Of a stretch of 64,000 nt of DNA, positions 28,653 through 37,304 are shown in pieces. The notes under the pieces are model-generated. The model saw only the letters and a list, made by a program, of their open reading frames with translations. It was not told the DNA's origin and made no database searches. Both the position numbers and the translations under genes were made by a program. Positions within the stretch are counted from its first letter, which is position 1. Every line of letters starts with the position of its first letter. The DNA is from [Mycobacterium] vasticus (GTDB lineage: Bacteria > Actinomycetota > Actinomycetes > Mycobacteriales > Mycobacteriaceae): positions 4,144,930 to 4,208,929 of the forward strand of contig NZ_CP084028.1 in the NCBI RefSeq assembly GCF_020181595.1, given 5' to 3'.

Positions 28653-30548
28653 TCAGGGCGTGACGATGTCGAAGCCCGGGTCGGGACGGTCCAACACCCC
28701 CAGCAGTGCCTGCACGGCGCCCCGGTCACCGTCGACGTCCAAGCCCGCCGAGTCCAGATCGCCGGCGGCCGCGGCGAGCAGGCGCACCGAGTTGGCCAGC
28801 CTGATGGTGGCGTCCGCGGTCGCGGTGTCCGCCGGGGTCTTGCGCTGCACCAGCACCCCGTTGCGCAGTGTCACCCGGTAGTTGACACCCGGGTCGTCGA
28901 ACGAGAAGTCCAGTGCCAGTTGCAGGTCCCAGGCCTGTGGACCGTTGACGCTGATCGCCAGCATGGTGAAGATCTGCTCGGGGGTGAGCTGGGTCAGCAT
29001 GGACAGCGACGTCATCTTGTTGGCGGATCCGAAGTTGCCGTCGCGCAGTTCGGCGGCCCCGGACAGGAAGAAGTTGCGCCAGGTGGCGTTCTCGGCACCG
29101 TAGCCCAACTGTTCGAGAGTGTCGGCGTACAGCTCGCGCGCTTGCGCATGTGTACTGTCGGTGAACATCACGTGATCGAGTAGTGTTGCGGCCCAGCGGA
29201 AATCACCGTCGTCGTACGCACTTTGGGCCAGTTCGACGACGCGGCCCACGCCGCCCATCGCGGTGACATAGCGGGGCGCCAGTTCCTCGGGCGGGTGCGG
29301 CCACAACCGGGCCGGGTTGCCGTCGAACCAGCCCATGTAACGCTGGTAGACGGCCTTCACGTTGTGACTGACCGACCCGTAGTAGCCGCGGGCGTGCCAA
29401 GCCTGCTCCAATGCCGGCGGCAGCCGGAATCCTTCGGCGATCTCCGCTCCGGTATAGCCCTGGTTGAGCAGTCGCAACGTCTGGTCGTGCAGATAGGCGT
29501 ACAGATCCCGTTGCAGCGAAAGGAATTCCACGATCCGCTCCCTGCCCCAGGTGGGCCAGTGGTGCGAGGCGAAGACCACCTCGGCCCGGTCGGCGAAGGT
29601 CTCGATGGCCTCGGTCAGATAACCGGCCCACTCATGCGGGTCACGCACCAGCGCGCCGCGCAGGGTCAGCAGGTTGTGCAGGTTGTGGGTGGCGTTCTCG
29701 GCGATGCACAGCGCGCGGTGGCGCGGAAAGTAGAAGTGCATCTCGGCGGGCGCCTCGGTGCCGGGCGCCATCTGGAATTCGATCTCGACGCCGTCGATGG
29801 TGTGGGTTTCGCCGGTGCTGCGGATCGTGACGGTCGGGGTGATCATCGCGATCTCCCCGGTGGACGTGTTCTGCCCCAGTCCGCAGCCGACCTGGCCGTG
29901 CGGGCCGCGCGGCAGCAAGGTGCCGTACATGTAGCTGGCCCGCCGGGTCATCGCGGTTCCGGCGTAGATGTTCTCGGCGACAGCGTGTTCGACGAAGCCC
30001 TCCGGTGCCAGCACCTGCACGCGGCCCGCGTCGACATCGGCCTGACTGGTGACCCCGAGTACGCCGCCGAAATGGTCGCCGTGGCTGTGGGTGTAGATCA
30101 CCGCGACGACGGCCCGGTCCCCGCCACGGTGTTCGCGGTACAGCGCCAGCGCGGCGGCGGCCACCTCGGTGCAGATCAGCGGGTCGATGACGATGACGCC
30201 CGTGTCGCCCTCGACGAAGGTGATGTTGGAGATGTCGAGCCCGCGCACCTGGTAGATGCCGTCGACCACCTCATAGAGGCCCTGCTTGGCGTTCAGCTGG
30301 CATTGGCGCCACAGGCTGGGATGCACCGAGGCCGGGGCGTCACTGTCCAAGAAGTCACCGCCCAGGAAGGCGTAGCTGTCGTTGTCCCACACCACCCGGC
30401 CGTCGGCCGCGGTGATGACGCACGGGTCCAGGGTGGCGATCAGGCCGCGGTCGGCATCCTCGAAATCCCTTGTGTCCCCGAAGGGCAGCGTCGCGAGGTG
30501 TTGGGCGTGGGCGGCTTGGATCGCCGCGTGGACGGGCCGGGGTTCCAT
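28653..30548 (-). CDS. Alkylsulfatase, metallo-beta-lactamase fold (SdsA1/Rv3762c-like)
   Basis: This 631-residue protein has the zinc motif THSHGDHFGG near residue 165, further ligands in AENATHNLHNLLTLRG near 285 and ASHHWPTWG, a dimerisation domain, and a C-terminal SCP2-like domain (~510-631). Class III alkylsulfatases cleave long-chain alkyl sulfates by inversion. ATG 30548 begins MEPRPVH; no strong ribosome site is visible. It lies next to tcrY as in M. tuberculosis (Rv3762c/Rv3764c), though lpqH is not between them here. Confidence 0.9.
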   Translation of the reverse strand: MEPRPVHAAIQAAHAQHLATLPFGDTRDFEDADRGLIATLDPCVITAADGRVVWDNDSYAFLGGDFLDSDAPASVHPSLWRQCQLNAKQGLYEVVDGIYQVRGLDISNITFVEGDTGVIVIDPLICTEVAAAALALYREHRGGDRAVVAVIYTHSHGDHFGGVLGVTSQADVDAGRVQVLAPEGFVEHAVAENIYAGTAMTRRASYMYGTLLPRGPHGQVGCGLGQNTSTGEIAMITPTVTIRSTGETHTIDGVEIEFQMAPGTEAPAEMHFYFPRHRALCIAENATHNLHNLLTLRGALVRDPHEWAGYLTEAIETFADRAEVVFASHHWPTWGRERIVEFLSLQRDLYAYLHDQTLRLLNQGYTGAEIAEGFRLPPALEQAWHARGYYGSVSHNVKAVYQRYMGWFDGNPARLWPHPPEELAPRYVTAMGGVGRVVELAQSAYDDGDFRWAATLLDHVMFTDSTHAQARELYADTLEQLGYGAENATWRNFFLSGAAELRDGNFGSANKMTSLSMLTQLTPEQIFTMLAISVNGPQAWDLQLALDFSFDDPGVNYRVTLRNGVLVQRKTPADTATADATIRLANSVRLLAAAAGDLDSAGLDVDGDRGAVQALLGVLDRPDPGFDIVTP

Positions 30549-30651
30549 GGCGTCCAGCGTGCCACTGATCTCCCCGCCGCGAGTGTGCGCAGTTGTCCCC
30601 CGCCACCGGCGTGTCGCCGTGCAAACACGCACGGTCGGCGGAAGAAAAGGC

Positions 30652-32154
30652 CTACAGCGGCAGCCGGACGGTGAACTCGGTGCGGCCGGGGACGCTGGTC
30701 ACCGCGATCGTGCCGTCGTGCGCCCGGACCACCGCGGCAGCGATCGCCAGACCCAATCCGGTGCTGCCGCCCTTGCGGGACCGGGAGGTGTCGCCGCGGG
30801 CGAAACGCTGGAAGATCTCCGGCTGGAACTCCTCGGCGATCCCCGGCCCGTCGTCGGTCACGCTGAGCACGGCCACCTCACCGTCGATACCCAATCGGAC
30901 CGTCACCTCGGTGCCCGGGCCGGTGTGGACGCGGGCATTGGTGAGCAGGTTGGTCAGCACCTGATGCAGCCGGGCGGCATCGCCGGGAACCGTCACCGGT
31001 TCGTCGGGCAGGTCAAGCTGCCAGCGGTGGTCGGGACCGCCGACGTGGGCGTCACTGACGGCGTCGACCGCCAGCCGCGACAGATCCACCGGTTGGTGTT
31101 CCAGCGGCCGGCCGGAGTCCAACCGGGCCAGCAGCAGCAGGTCTTCGACCAGACTGGTCATCCGGGCGGCCTCGGACTGCACCCGCCCCAGGGCGTGCGC
31201 CACCGCCTCGGCGTCATCCGGAACCCGTTGCGCCAGCTCGGTATACCCGCGAATCGCGGTCAGCGGCGTACGCAACTCGTGGCTGGCGTCGGCGACGAAC
31301 TGGCGCACCCGGATCTCGCTGGCCTGACGCGTCGCCAGCGCGGCCGCGATGTGGTCGAGCATCCGGTTGACCGCCGCACCGAGCTGGCCGACCTCGGTAC
31401 GGGGATTGGTGTCGGCTTCGGCGACCCGCACCGGCAGCGTCGCGTCGCCGCGGTCCAGCGGCAGGCCCGCCACCTCACCCGCGGTCTGGGCCACCCGGCG
31501 CAGCGGGGTCAGCGCCCGCCGGATCACCACACTGCCGGCGCTCGCCGCGGCGGCCACCGCGACCAGGGTCACCAGGCCGAAGATCAGCAGCACCCGCACC
31601 ATGGTGGCGTCCACCGCCGCCAGCGGCAGCCCGGTGACGATGGTCCCGCCACTGTGGTGGGCCGGTGTCGCGATCACCCGGTAGCGACCGACCCCCTCCA
31701 GGCGCCGGGTGACCGGAACCTGGGCGTCACCGGATTCGATCAATTCTGTTGTGGCCGAGGGACTCAGGACCTCGCGGAAGCCGGGGGTGCTCAGGTGGCC
31801 GGCCTCAACATCCGAGTCACCAGCATCGCCGATCACCACGCCGACCATGCCGGGCGGTTGCCCTGGGGCGTCGAGGAAATCCGGTCCCGGGCCGGGCCGG
31901 GGGCGGTGGCGACGGTGCCCCATCGGCGGCGGGGGCTGGCCGTGCAGCCGCGCCGAGCGGCGCGCGGCGTCGTAGAGCTGGTGGTCGACCTGGCCGACCA
32001 GATACTGGTACAGCGCCAGCTCCGTCACCGCGCCTATGCCCAGGCAGGCCACCGTCAGCAGCGCGATCTGTCCGGCGAGCAGCCGCGCCCGCAGCGACCA
32101 GCTTCGCTCGCCGGTCAGCTTGTCACCCAGCCGGTTTGAGCACATATCCGGCAC
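30652..32154 (-). CDS. tcrY: Sensor histidine kinase TcrY
   Basis: This 500-residue kinase has TM1 near residues 25-50, an extracytoplasmic sensor domain with a proline- and His/Arg-rich patch, TM2 near 185-210, a HAMP domain, the phospho-acceptor motif DASHELRTPLTAIRGY, an N box NLLTNARVH and G boxes DDGPGIAEE and TGLGLAI. It autophosphorylates and passes phosphate to TcrX. The start overlaps the tcrX end by 32 bases; ATG 32145 would shorten this. The inducing signal is unknown. Confidence 0.9.
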   Translation of the reverse strand: MPDMCSNRLGDKLTGERSWSLRARLLAGQIALLTVACLGIGAVTELALYQYLVGQVDHQLYDAARRSARLHGQPPPPMGHRRHRPRPGPGPDFLDAPGQPPGMVGVVIGDAGDSDVEAGHLSTPGFREVLSPSATTELIESGDAQVPVTRRLEGVGRYRVIATPAHHSGGTIVTGLPLAAVDATMVRVLLIFGLVTLVAVAAAASAGSVVIRRALTPLRRVAQTAGEVAGLPLDRGDATLPVRVAEADTNPRTEVGQLGAAVNRMLDHIAAALATRQASEIRVRQFVADASHELRTPLTAIRGYTELAQRVPDDAEAVAHALGRVQSEAARMTSLVEDLLLLARLDSGRPLEHQPVDLSRLAVDAVSDAHVGGPDHRWQLDLPDEPVTVPGDAARLHQVLTNLLTNARVHTGPGTEVTVRLGIDGEVAVLSVTDDGPGIAEEFQPEIFQRFARGDTSRSRKGGSTGLGLAIAAAVVRAHDGTIAVTSVPGRTEFTVRLPL

Positions 32155-32863
32155 CGCGCAGAGTGTGGATCATCGGCGGGCGGCCGTTGTCGATCTTCTT
32201 ACGCAGATACGAGATGTAGAGCTCGACGATGTTGGCCTTTCCGCCGAAGTCGTACTCCCACACCCGATCCAGGATCTGAGCCTTGGACAGCACCCGCTTG
32301 GCATTGTGCATCAGATAGCGCAGCAGCTCGAATTCGGTGGAGGTCAACGTGATCGGGTCGCCGCCGCGGGTCACCTCGTGGGAGTCCTCGTCGAGAACCA
32401 GGTCGCCCACCACGATCTGAGCCCCGCTGTCGGCGGTGCTCACCCCCGACCGGCGCAGCAGGGCGCGCAGCCGCAGCACCACCTCCTCGATACTGAACGG
32501 CTTGGTGACGTAGTCGTCGCCGCCCGCGGTCAGCCCGGCGATGCGATCCTCCAGCGCGTCCTTGGCGGTCAGGAACAGTACCGGCAGCCGCGGGTTGGTC
32601 TCGCGCAGTCGCGGCAGCACGTCCAGGCCGCTCATGTCGGGCAGCATCACGTCGAGCACCACCACGTCGGGGCGTTCGGCTTTGGCCGCCGCGATAGCCG
32701 AGGCGCCGTCGCCGGCGGTCGCGGCACTCCAGCCCTCGTAGCGCAGCGCCATCGCCACCATCTCGGCGAGCACGGCCTCGTCATCGACCACCAGCACGGT
32801 GATCGGCTTGCCGTCGGCGCGTGCCATCACCACACGTTCCACCGATCCCCGGGGCCCAGTCAT
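32123..32863 (-). CDS. tcrX: OmpR-type response regulator TcrX
   Basis: This 246-residue protein has a receiver domain with the acidic pair DDE (27-29), phospho-acceptor Asp71 (VVLDVMLPD) and the switch Lys in DDYVTKPFS. A winged-helix DNA-binding domain follows, with FELLRYLMHN and YISYLRKKIDNG. The N-terminal MTGPRGSVERVV matches the M. tuberculosis TcrX start, which supports ATG 32863. It pairs with TcrY and diverges from a SnoaL-like gene. Confidence 0.93.
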   Translation of the reverse strand: MTGPRGSVERVVMARADGKPITVLVVDDEAVLAEMVAMALRYEGWSAATAGDGASAIAAAKAERPDVVVLDVMLPDMSGLDVLPRLRETNPRLPVLFLTAKDALEDRIAGLTAGGDDYVTKPFSIEEVVLRLRALLRRSGVSTADSGAQIVVGDLVLDEDSHEVTRGGDPITLTSTEFELLRYLMHNAKRVLSKAQILDRVWEYDFGGKANIVELYISYLRKKIDNGRPPMIHTLRGAGYVLKPAG

Positions 32864-32950
32864 CGCATTCCAGTATCTCTGCGCCGATGGGCCGGGCCTG
32901 TATCGACACTGTGCGCCCGCTTTGAACGTCCGCGCCGATATCGTCATCGC

Positions 32951-33295
32951 ATGGCACGCACCCCGCAGGAGATCTTCGACCACCACATCCGCGCCCTGCT
33001 CGCTCGCGACGTCGAGGCGCTGCTCACCGACTACACCGAGGAGTCGGTGCTGATCACCCCCGCCGGGGTGGCGGCGGGCCTGACCGGAATCCGGGCCGCG
33101 TTCGGCCAACTGGCCGACGCGCTGGCCGGCGCGGAGTTCACCATCGGCTCCCAGACCCATCACGACGACGTCCTGCTGCTGGAGTGGACGCTCGACGCGC
33201 CGGCCTTCGCGGTGCGGGGCGTGGACACCTTCCTGTTCGACGCCGATTCGATCCGGGTGCAGACCATCTCCCAGTCGGCCACTCCCAAGGGCTGA
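32951..33295 (+). CDS. SnoaL-like (NTF2-fold) small protein
   Basis: This 114-residue protein has the N-terminal helix pattern IFDHHIRALLARDVEALLTDYTEESVLITPAG typical of NTF2/SnoaL folds; the segment is listed here by its key positions Asp15-Glu37. Such folds bind small ligands or act as isomerases; none can be assigned. The next gene starts three bases after the stop, so they form an operon. Confidence 0.75.
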   Translation: MARTPQEIFDHHIRALLARDVEALLTDYTEESVLITPAGVAAGLTGIRAAFGQLADALAGAEFTIGSQTHHDDVLLLEWTLDAPAFAVRGVDTFLFDADSIRVQTISQSATPKG

Positions 33296-33298
33296 CTC

Positions 33299-34318
33299 AT
33301 GGATCTGGAACCGGTAGCGCAGTGGATGTCGAGCCGAGGTTTGGGCGACGGACCACTGGAAGACGTCACCGAACTTTCCGGCGGCACCCAGAACGTCATG
33401 CTGCGATTCACCCGGTCGGGCCGCGGCTACGTGCTGCGGCGCGGCCCGCGGCACCTGCGGCCGCGCAGTAACGCGGTGATGCTGCGCGAGACCCGGGTGC
33501 TGGCCGCGCTGGCCGGCACCGACGTACCGCACCCGCGGCTGATCGCCACCTGCGACGACCCTGAGGTGCTCGGTGACGCGGTGTTCTACCTGATGGAGCC
33601 GGTGGACGGGTTCAACGCCGGCGAGGGGCTGCCCGCCCTGCACGCCGGCGATCCCGCGGTGCGCCACGAGATGGGCCTGTCGATGGCCGAGTCGCTGGCC
33701 AAACTCGGCGCCGTCGACCATGTCGCCGTGGGGCTGGCCGACTACGGCAAGCCGGACGGGTTCCTGGAACGGCAGGTGCCGCGCTGGCTGGCCGAGCTGG
33801 ACTCCTACCGACAGTTCGAGAACTACCCCGGCCCGGATCTGCCCGGCATCGACGACGTCGCCGCCTGGCTGCAGGCCAACACCCCGTCGTCGTGGCAGCC
33901 GGGCATCCTGCACGGCGACTATCACGCTGCCAACGTGATGTTCTCCCGCAGCGGACCGCAGCTGGCGGCGATCGTGGACTGGGAGATGTCGACCATCGGG
34001 GACCCGCTGCTGGACCTGGGCTGGCTGCTGGCCACCTGGCGCCAAGACGACGGCTCCAGCGTGTTCAGCCACACCCTGACCGGCATGGACGGGTTGGCCT
34101 CGACCGGCGAGCTGGTGGAGTGCTATGCCGCCGGCAGCTCCCGCGACCTGTCGAACATCGGCTGGTACACCGTGCTGGCCAGTTTCAAGCTGGCGATCGT
34201 GATCGAGGGGACCCTGGCCCGGGCGTCCGCCGGGATGGCGCAGCAGGAAGTGGGCGAGCAGCTGCACGACGCCGCGGTCTGGTTGTTTGAGCGCGCGCAG
34301 GGCTTGATATCGGGTTGA
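33299..34318 (+). CDS. Phosphotransferase family protein (APH-like; Rv3761c/FadE36-like)
   Basis: This 339-residue kinase-like protein has an N-lobe with GGTQNVMLRFT, the catalytic loop HGDYHAANVMF near residue 203 and the metal site IVDWEMSTIGDPLLDLGW near 222. The family includes acyl-CoA dehydrogenase-associated (ACAD10-like) phosphotransferases; M. tuberculosis Rv3761c was named fadE36 although it is APH-like. The substrate is unknown, possibly a hydroxyacyl compound. A hairpin at 34341-34360 follows the stop. Confidence 0.85.
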   Translation: MDLEPVAQWMSSRGLGDGPLEDVTELSGGTQNVMLRFTRSGRGYVLRRGPRHLRPRSNAVMLRETRVLAALAGTDVPHPRLIATCDDPEVLGDAVFYLMEPVDGFNAGEGLPALHAGDPAVRHEMGLSMAESLAKLGAVDHVAVGLADYGKPDGFLERQVPRWLAELDSYRQFENYPGPDLPGIDDVAAWLQANTPSSWQPGILHGDYHAANVMFSRSGPQLAAIVDWEMSTIGDPLLDLGWLLATWRQDDGSSVFSHTLTGMDGLASTGELVECYAAGSSRDLSNIGWYTVLASFKLAIVIEGTLARASAGMAQQEVGEQLHDAAVWLFERAQGLISG

Positions 34319-34340
34319 CCGCACAACGGGAAAGATTCGT

Positions 34341-34360
34341 CGAGATTCGGAATAATCTCG
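34341..34360. terminator. Short hairpin after the phosphotransferase gene
   Basis: CGAGATT-CGGAAT-AATCTCG forms a perfect 7-base stem 22 bases after the stop. It may end the upstream operon. Confidence 0.45.
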
Positions 34361-34380
34361 GATCATCAGGGGCTGCGTTG

Positions 34381-34408
34381 ATTTTCGCGCCGCACTTATG
34401 ACGAAAAT
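34381..34408. promoter_or_regulatory. Candidate operator upstream of the HTH-membrane cassette
   Basis: ATTTTCG (34381-34387) and CGAAAAT (34402-34408) are perfect inverted arms with 14 bases between, 38 bases before the GTG of the small HTH-like gene. The AT-rich stretch stands out here. A site for autoregulation is inferred. Confidence 0.45.
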
Positions 34409-34446
34409 GTTGTGCTGTCTACCTAGGCGAGCTAAGGTTGATTGCT

Positions 34447-34755
34447 GTGGACGATCGTCACAAGGATCCAACCGTTGTACTGCCCTACTTGGTCGGTAGG
34501 CCACTCGGTGCCACCGAGGTCTACGAGGCATTCGGCTATCGCAAGTCCGCCTACTACAAGGCGGCGCACGAGGGTCGGCTGATCAGTGCGGACAATCTCA
34601 TTCGAGTCGCCCGGTATTTCGGCTTGAACCCGGTCGACCTGCAGGTTCGTTTCGGGCTGATCGAGCACGACGCCGTCGCGGAATACCTGCAGGATTCGTC
34701 GAGGCCGTTGCGCATCGGCGATCTCAAGGCCGATCTGGACAAACCACCGGTCTGA
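34447..34755 (+). CDS. Small HTH-like (phage-repressor-like) protein
   Basis: This 102-residue protein carries a motif resembling Xre-type or mycobacteriophage immunity-repressor-like DNA-binding proteins: ATEVYEAFGYRKSAYYKA (residues ~25-42) could form a helix-turn-helix, followed by LIRVARYFGLNPVDLQVRFGLI. GTG 34447 is chosen because AAGG lies nine bases upstream; TTG 34438 is an alternative. It stands 28 bases before three tandem membrane-protein genes and behind a palindrome, so it is a candidate local repressor. Function is inferred. Confidence 0.6.
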   Translation: MDDRHKDPTVVLPYLVGRPLGATEVYEAFGYRKSAYYKAAHEGRLISADNLIRVARYFGLNPVDLQVRFGLIEHDAVAEYLQDSSRPLRIGDLKADLDKPPV

Positions 34756-34783
34756 CGGGGCATTCGGGAAGTACCGTCGACGC

Positions 34784-35533
34784 ATGACGTCGGCCTTCAT
34801 AGGCGTCACCGTGGTGGTGGCGCTATACAGCCTGTGGGTGCGCCGCGACACGTGGTGGTCCCGCTGGGAGATCGGTGTCAGCACGGCAATCGCGCTGGAG
34901 TGCGCCGCATTGGTGCTGATGTCGCCGTGGGCGGCCGAGACCATCGGCTCGCCACTGCATCGGGCCGCCCACATCTGGAACCTGCAGCAGTTGGTCGGCC
35001 ACCAGTTCCTGGTGATCGCCATCTCGGTCAACGCCCACCACGTGCTGTTGCGCCTGGCTGACCACGAGCGGATTCGGCCGCTGTTTCGCCGGCACGTGGT
35101 GTGGCCGGTGCGAATCGGGCTGCTGGCATTGGCGGTGGTGTTCGTCGTCGCCGACGCGGGTTACCGGCCGGACGGATTCTCGACCAGCGGCGGAGTCTGG
35201 GCCAACGTCTACTGGGTGCTGTGGTGCGGCCTGCTGATCTACCTGTCCGGCTGCGCTACGCGACTGCTGCTGGCGCTGCGCGACGATCCACGCGCCAAGG
35301 AGACCGTCGAGCTCTACACCGCCTCGTCGGCATTCGCGCTGGCCGCCTTGATGGCGCAGTTGAGCATCACCTGGTCCAAAAACGACGCCAGCACGCTGGT
35401 CTGGTTTTGCGCGTGCGTGTCGGTGACCATCTTCGCCTACGGCTCGGCACGTTCGTGGCAGGCCAAAGCGGCCTGGTTCCACAGCGGCAGGCTTCCGGTC
35501 AGCGAGAACAATCCCCCGCAATCGTTGGCGTGA
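34784..35533 (+). CDS. Multi-pass membrane protein, tandem paralogue 1
   Basis: This 249-residue protein has about seven hydrophobic segments. It begins with a TM helix followed by SLWVRRDTWWSRWE, then LLMSPWAAET-type and WNLQQLVGHQFLVIAI motifs, a conserved N-x-x-H before VLLRLAD, and ends in FAYGSARSWQAKAAWF. The next two genes share these motifs in the same order. No known family is recognised. The start follows GGAAGTACC weakly. The conserved histidine inside a membrane segment might bind a cofactor; this is a guess. Confidence 0.7.
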   Translation: MTSAFIGVTVVVALYSLWVRRDTWWSRWEIGVSTAIALECAALVLMSPWAAETIGSPLHRAAHIWNLQQLVGHQFLVIAISVNAHHVLLRLADHERIRPLFRRHVVWPVRIGLLALAVVFVVADAGYRPDGFSTSGGVWANVYWVLWCGLLIYLSGCATRLLLALRDDPRAKETVELYTASSAFALAALMAQLSITWSKNDASTLVWFCACVSVTIFAYGSARSWQAKAAWFHSGRLPVSENNPPQSLA

Positions 35534-35542
35534 GTGCGCCCG

Positions 35543-36265
35543 ATGACGTCGGGGTTCATCATCGCCACATTGGCGATCATCGTCTATAGCCTGTGGGTTC
35601 GCCGCGACACGTGGTGGACCCGCTGGGAGGTCACCGCCAGCTTCGCCGTCGCGATGGAAGGCTGCGCGCTGCTGTTGATGTCGCCGTGGGCCGCGCCCAC
35701 CGTCGGAGTGATGCTGCACCAAGCGCTCGGGGTGTGGAACGTGCAGCAGATGCTCGGCCACCTGTGCTTGATCGCGGCGGTGTCGGGCAACATCTACCAC
35801 ATGTTGGTGCGCCTGGCTGACCCCGAACAGGTGAGGGTCTTGATGCGGCGTCAGCTCATGGTGCCGATCTGGCTGGGCGTCGCGGTCATGGTGCCCACCT
35901 TCGTGCTCGCCGACCAGGACTACGTCCCCGACTTCTTCTCCGCCCCGTCCGCCAATTCCTGGATGATCGTCTACGCGGTGACGGGCAGTGCGGTGGTGCT
36001 CTACCTCAGTGCCTACGTCAGCCGGCTGATGCTGACCCTGCGCCAGGACCCGCGGGCCAAGACCACCATCGACCTCTACCTGGTGTCGATGGGGTTCGCG
36101 GCGGCCGCCACGGCGACGGTGATCGCCTCGGCCTGGGTCGACGGCGACGACACCGGTCCGGTGATCTGGGTCTGCGTCTGCCTGTCGATCGGGGTCTTCG
36201 CCTACGGCTCGGCACGCTCCTGGCGGGCGAAGAGCGCGTGGTTCTCGCCGGCGACGGCCCGATAG
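35543..36265 (+). CDS. Multi-pass membrane protein, tandem paralogue 2
   Basis: This 240-residue paralogue of its neighbours has IVYSLWVRRDTWWTRWE, LLLMSPWAAPT, VWNVQQMLGHLCLI, NIYHMLVRLADPEQ and FAYGSARSWRAKSAWF. ATG 35543 lies nine bases after the stop of paralogue 1; an in-frame GTG at 35534 is possible. Its length and segment order agree with the others, and none of the three shows frameshifts. Function unknown. Confidence 0.7.
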   Translation: MTSGFIIATLAIIVYSLWVRRDTWWTRWEVTASFAVAMEGCALLLMSPWAAPTVGVMLHQALGVWNVQQMLGHLCLIAAVSGNIYHMLVRLADPEQVRVLMRRQLMVPIWLGVAVMVPTFVLADQDYVPDFFSAPSANSWMIVYAVTGSAVVLYLSAYVSRLMLTLRQDPRAKTTIDLYLVSMGFAAAATATVIASAWVDGDDTGPVIWVCVCLSIGVFAYGSARSWRAKSAWFSPATAR

Positions 36266-36271
36266 TCGGGC

Positions 36272-36997
36272 ATGTCGGCTGTATTCATCACGGCCGCACT
36301 GGCCGTGGTCTGTTACTGCCTGTGGGTTCGCCGCGACACCTGGTGGTCGCGCTGGGAGTCCGCCGCCACGTTCGCGATCGCGATGGAGGGCTGCGCGCTG
36401 CTGCTGCTCTCGCCGTGGGCCGGCCATGAGCTCAGCCCGCTGCTGCACAGCTTCCTGGGTGTGTGGAATGTCCAGCAGCTGGTCGGCGGCCTGTGCATGA
36501 TCATCGCGATCGTCGCGAACATCAACCACATGCTGGTCCGGCTGGTGCAGCCCGACCTGGTGCGGCCGCTGATGCGCAAGCACCTGCTGGTGCCGTTGAG
36601 CCTGGGTGTTGCGGTGATGCTGGTGGCGTTCGTCGAGGCCGACTACGGCCACCAGCCGGACATGTTCGCGAGCATGACGGGCGACCGCTGGGTGAGCGCG
36701 TACGAGCTGGCGATCGCCGCCATATCGGTGTATCTGGGCAGCTACATAGGCCGACTGATGCTGCTGCTGCGGCATGATCCGCGGGCCCGCACGACCGTGG
36801 CGCTGTACCTGGCGTCGTTCGTGTTCGCGCTGGCGGCATGCGTGCTGGTGGCCATCTCGATCTGGATCCGCAGTTATCTGGGCCCGGCGATCTGGGGCTG
36901 CATCTGCCTATCGGTGGGCATCTTCGCCTACGGGCTGGCGCGGTCCTGGCAGGCCAAGCAGGCTTGGTTCATGCCGCAGGCCGCCAAGCGCCGGTGA
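36272..36997 (+). CDS. Multi-pass membrane protein, tandem paralogue 3
   Basis: This 241-residue third paralogue has CYCLWVRRDTWWSRWE, LLLLSPWAGHE, VWNVQQLVGGLCMI, NINHMLVRLVQPDL and FAYGLARSWQAKQAWF. It starts 6 bases after paralogue 2, so all three are probably cotranscribed with the HTH-like gene. It ends just before tRNA-Arg on the other strand. Three diverged but intact copies suggest kept, possibly distinct, roles (for example a hetero-oligomer). Confidence 0.7.
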   Translation: MSAVFITAALAVVCYCLWVRRDTWWSRWESAATFAIAMEGCALLLLSPWAGHELSPLLHSFLGVWNVQQLVGGLCMIIAIVANINHMLVRLVQPDLVRPLMRKHLLVPLSLGVAVMLVAFVEADYGHQPDMFASMTGDRWVSAYELAIAAISVYLGSYIGRLMLLLRHDPRARTTVALYLASFVFALAACVLVAISIWIRSYLGPAIWGCICLSVGIFAYGLARSWQAKQAWFMPQAAKRR

Positions 36998-37012
36998 CGC
37001 GAGGAAATTTTG

Positions 37013-37085
37013 TGCGCCCGAAGGGATTCGAACCCCCAACCTTCTGATCCGTAGTCAGATGCTCTATCCGTTGAGCTACGGGCGC
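37013..37085 (-). tRNA. tRNA-Arg(ACG)
   Basis: Acceptor GCGCCCG pairs with CGGGCGC. The loop CTACGGA reads ACG (modified to ICG by TadA), and the T-loop is TTCGAAT. CCA is not encoded. An AAAATTT stretch follows on the minus strand. Confidence 0.95.
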
Positions 37086-37129
37086 GTGTCTTCAGTTGTA
37101 CTGCATCGGCCGAGCAAGCTCAGCCGTGG

Positions 37130-37218
37130 CGGAGGCGAGAGGATTTGAACCTCCGGTCCCCCGTAAAGGGGACAACTCATTAGCAGTGAGTCCCATTCGG
37201 CCGCTCTGGCACGCCTCC
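37130..37218 (-). tRNA. tRNA-Ser(GCT)
   Basis: Acceptor GGAGGCG pairs with CGCCTCC. The loop CTGCTAA reads GCT, the long variable arm is GC-rich, and the T-loop is TTCAAAT. Discriminator G is followed by encoded CCA (37127-37129). Confidence 0.95.
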
Positions 37219-37291
37219 TCGAACTCGTTGAGGGTACCGGATCAATGCGCCAGCTCCGAAACCGCGGGTTCGATAGGCGTCCAGGCCCACA

Positions 37292-37297
37292 TATGCT
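37292..37297 (+). promoter_or_regulatory. -10 box of hisC2 promoter
   Basis: TATGCT ends seven bases before GTG 37305, with no ribosome site between, so a leaderless transcript is likely. Confidence 0.45.
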
Positions 37298-37304
37298 GTG
37301 GTCC

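Noticed and set aside
34823..36775. 650-residue frame opposite the three membrane genes
   Set aside because: His/Gln/Arg/Asp-rich translation of the complement; the three sense genes have conserved motifs instead.
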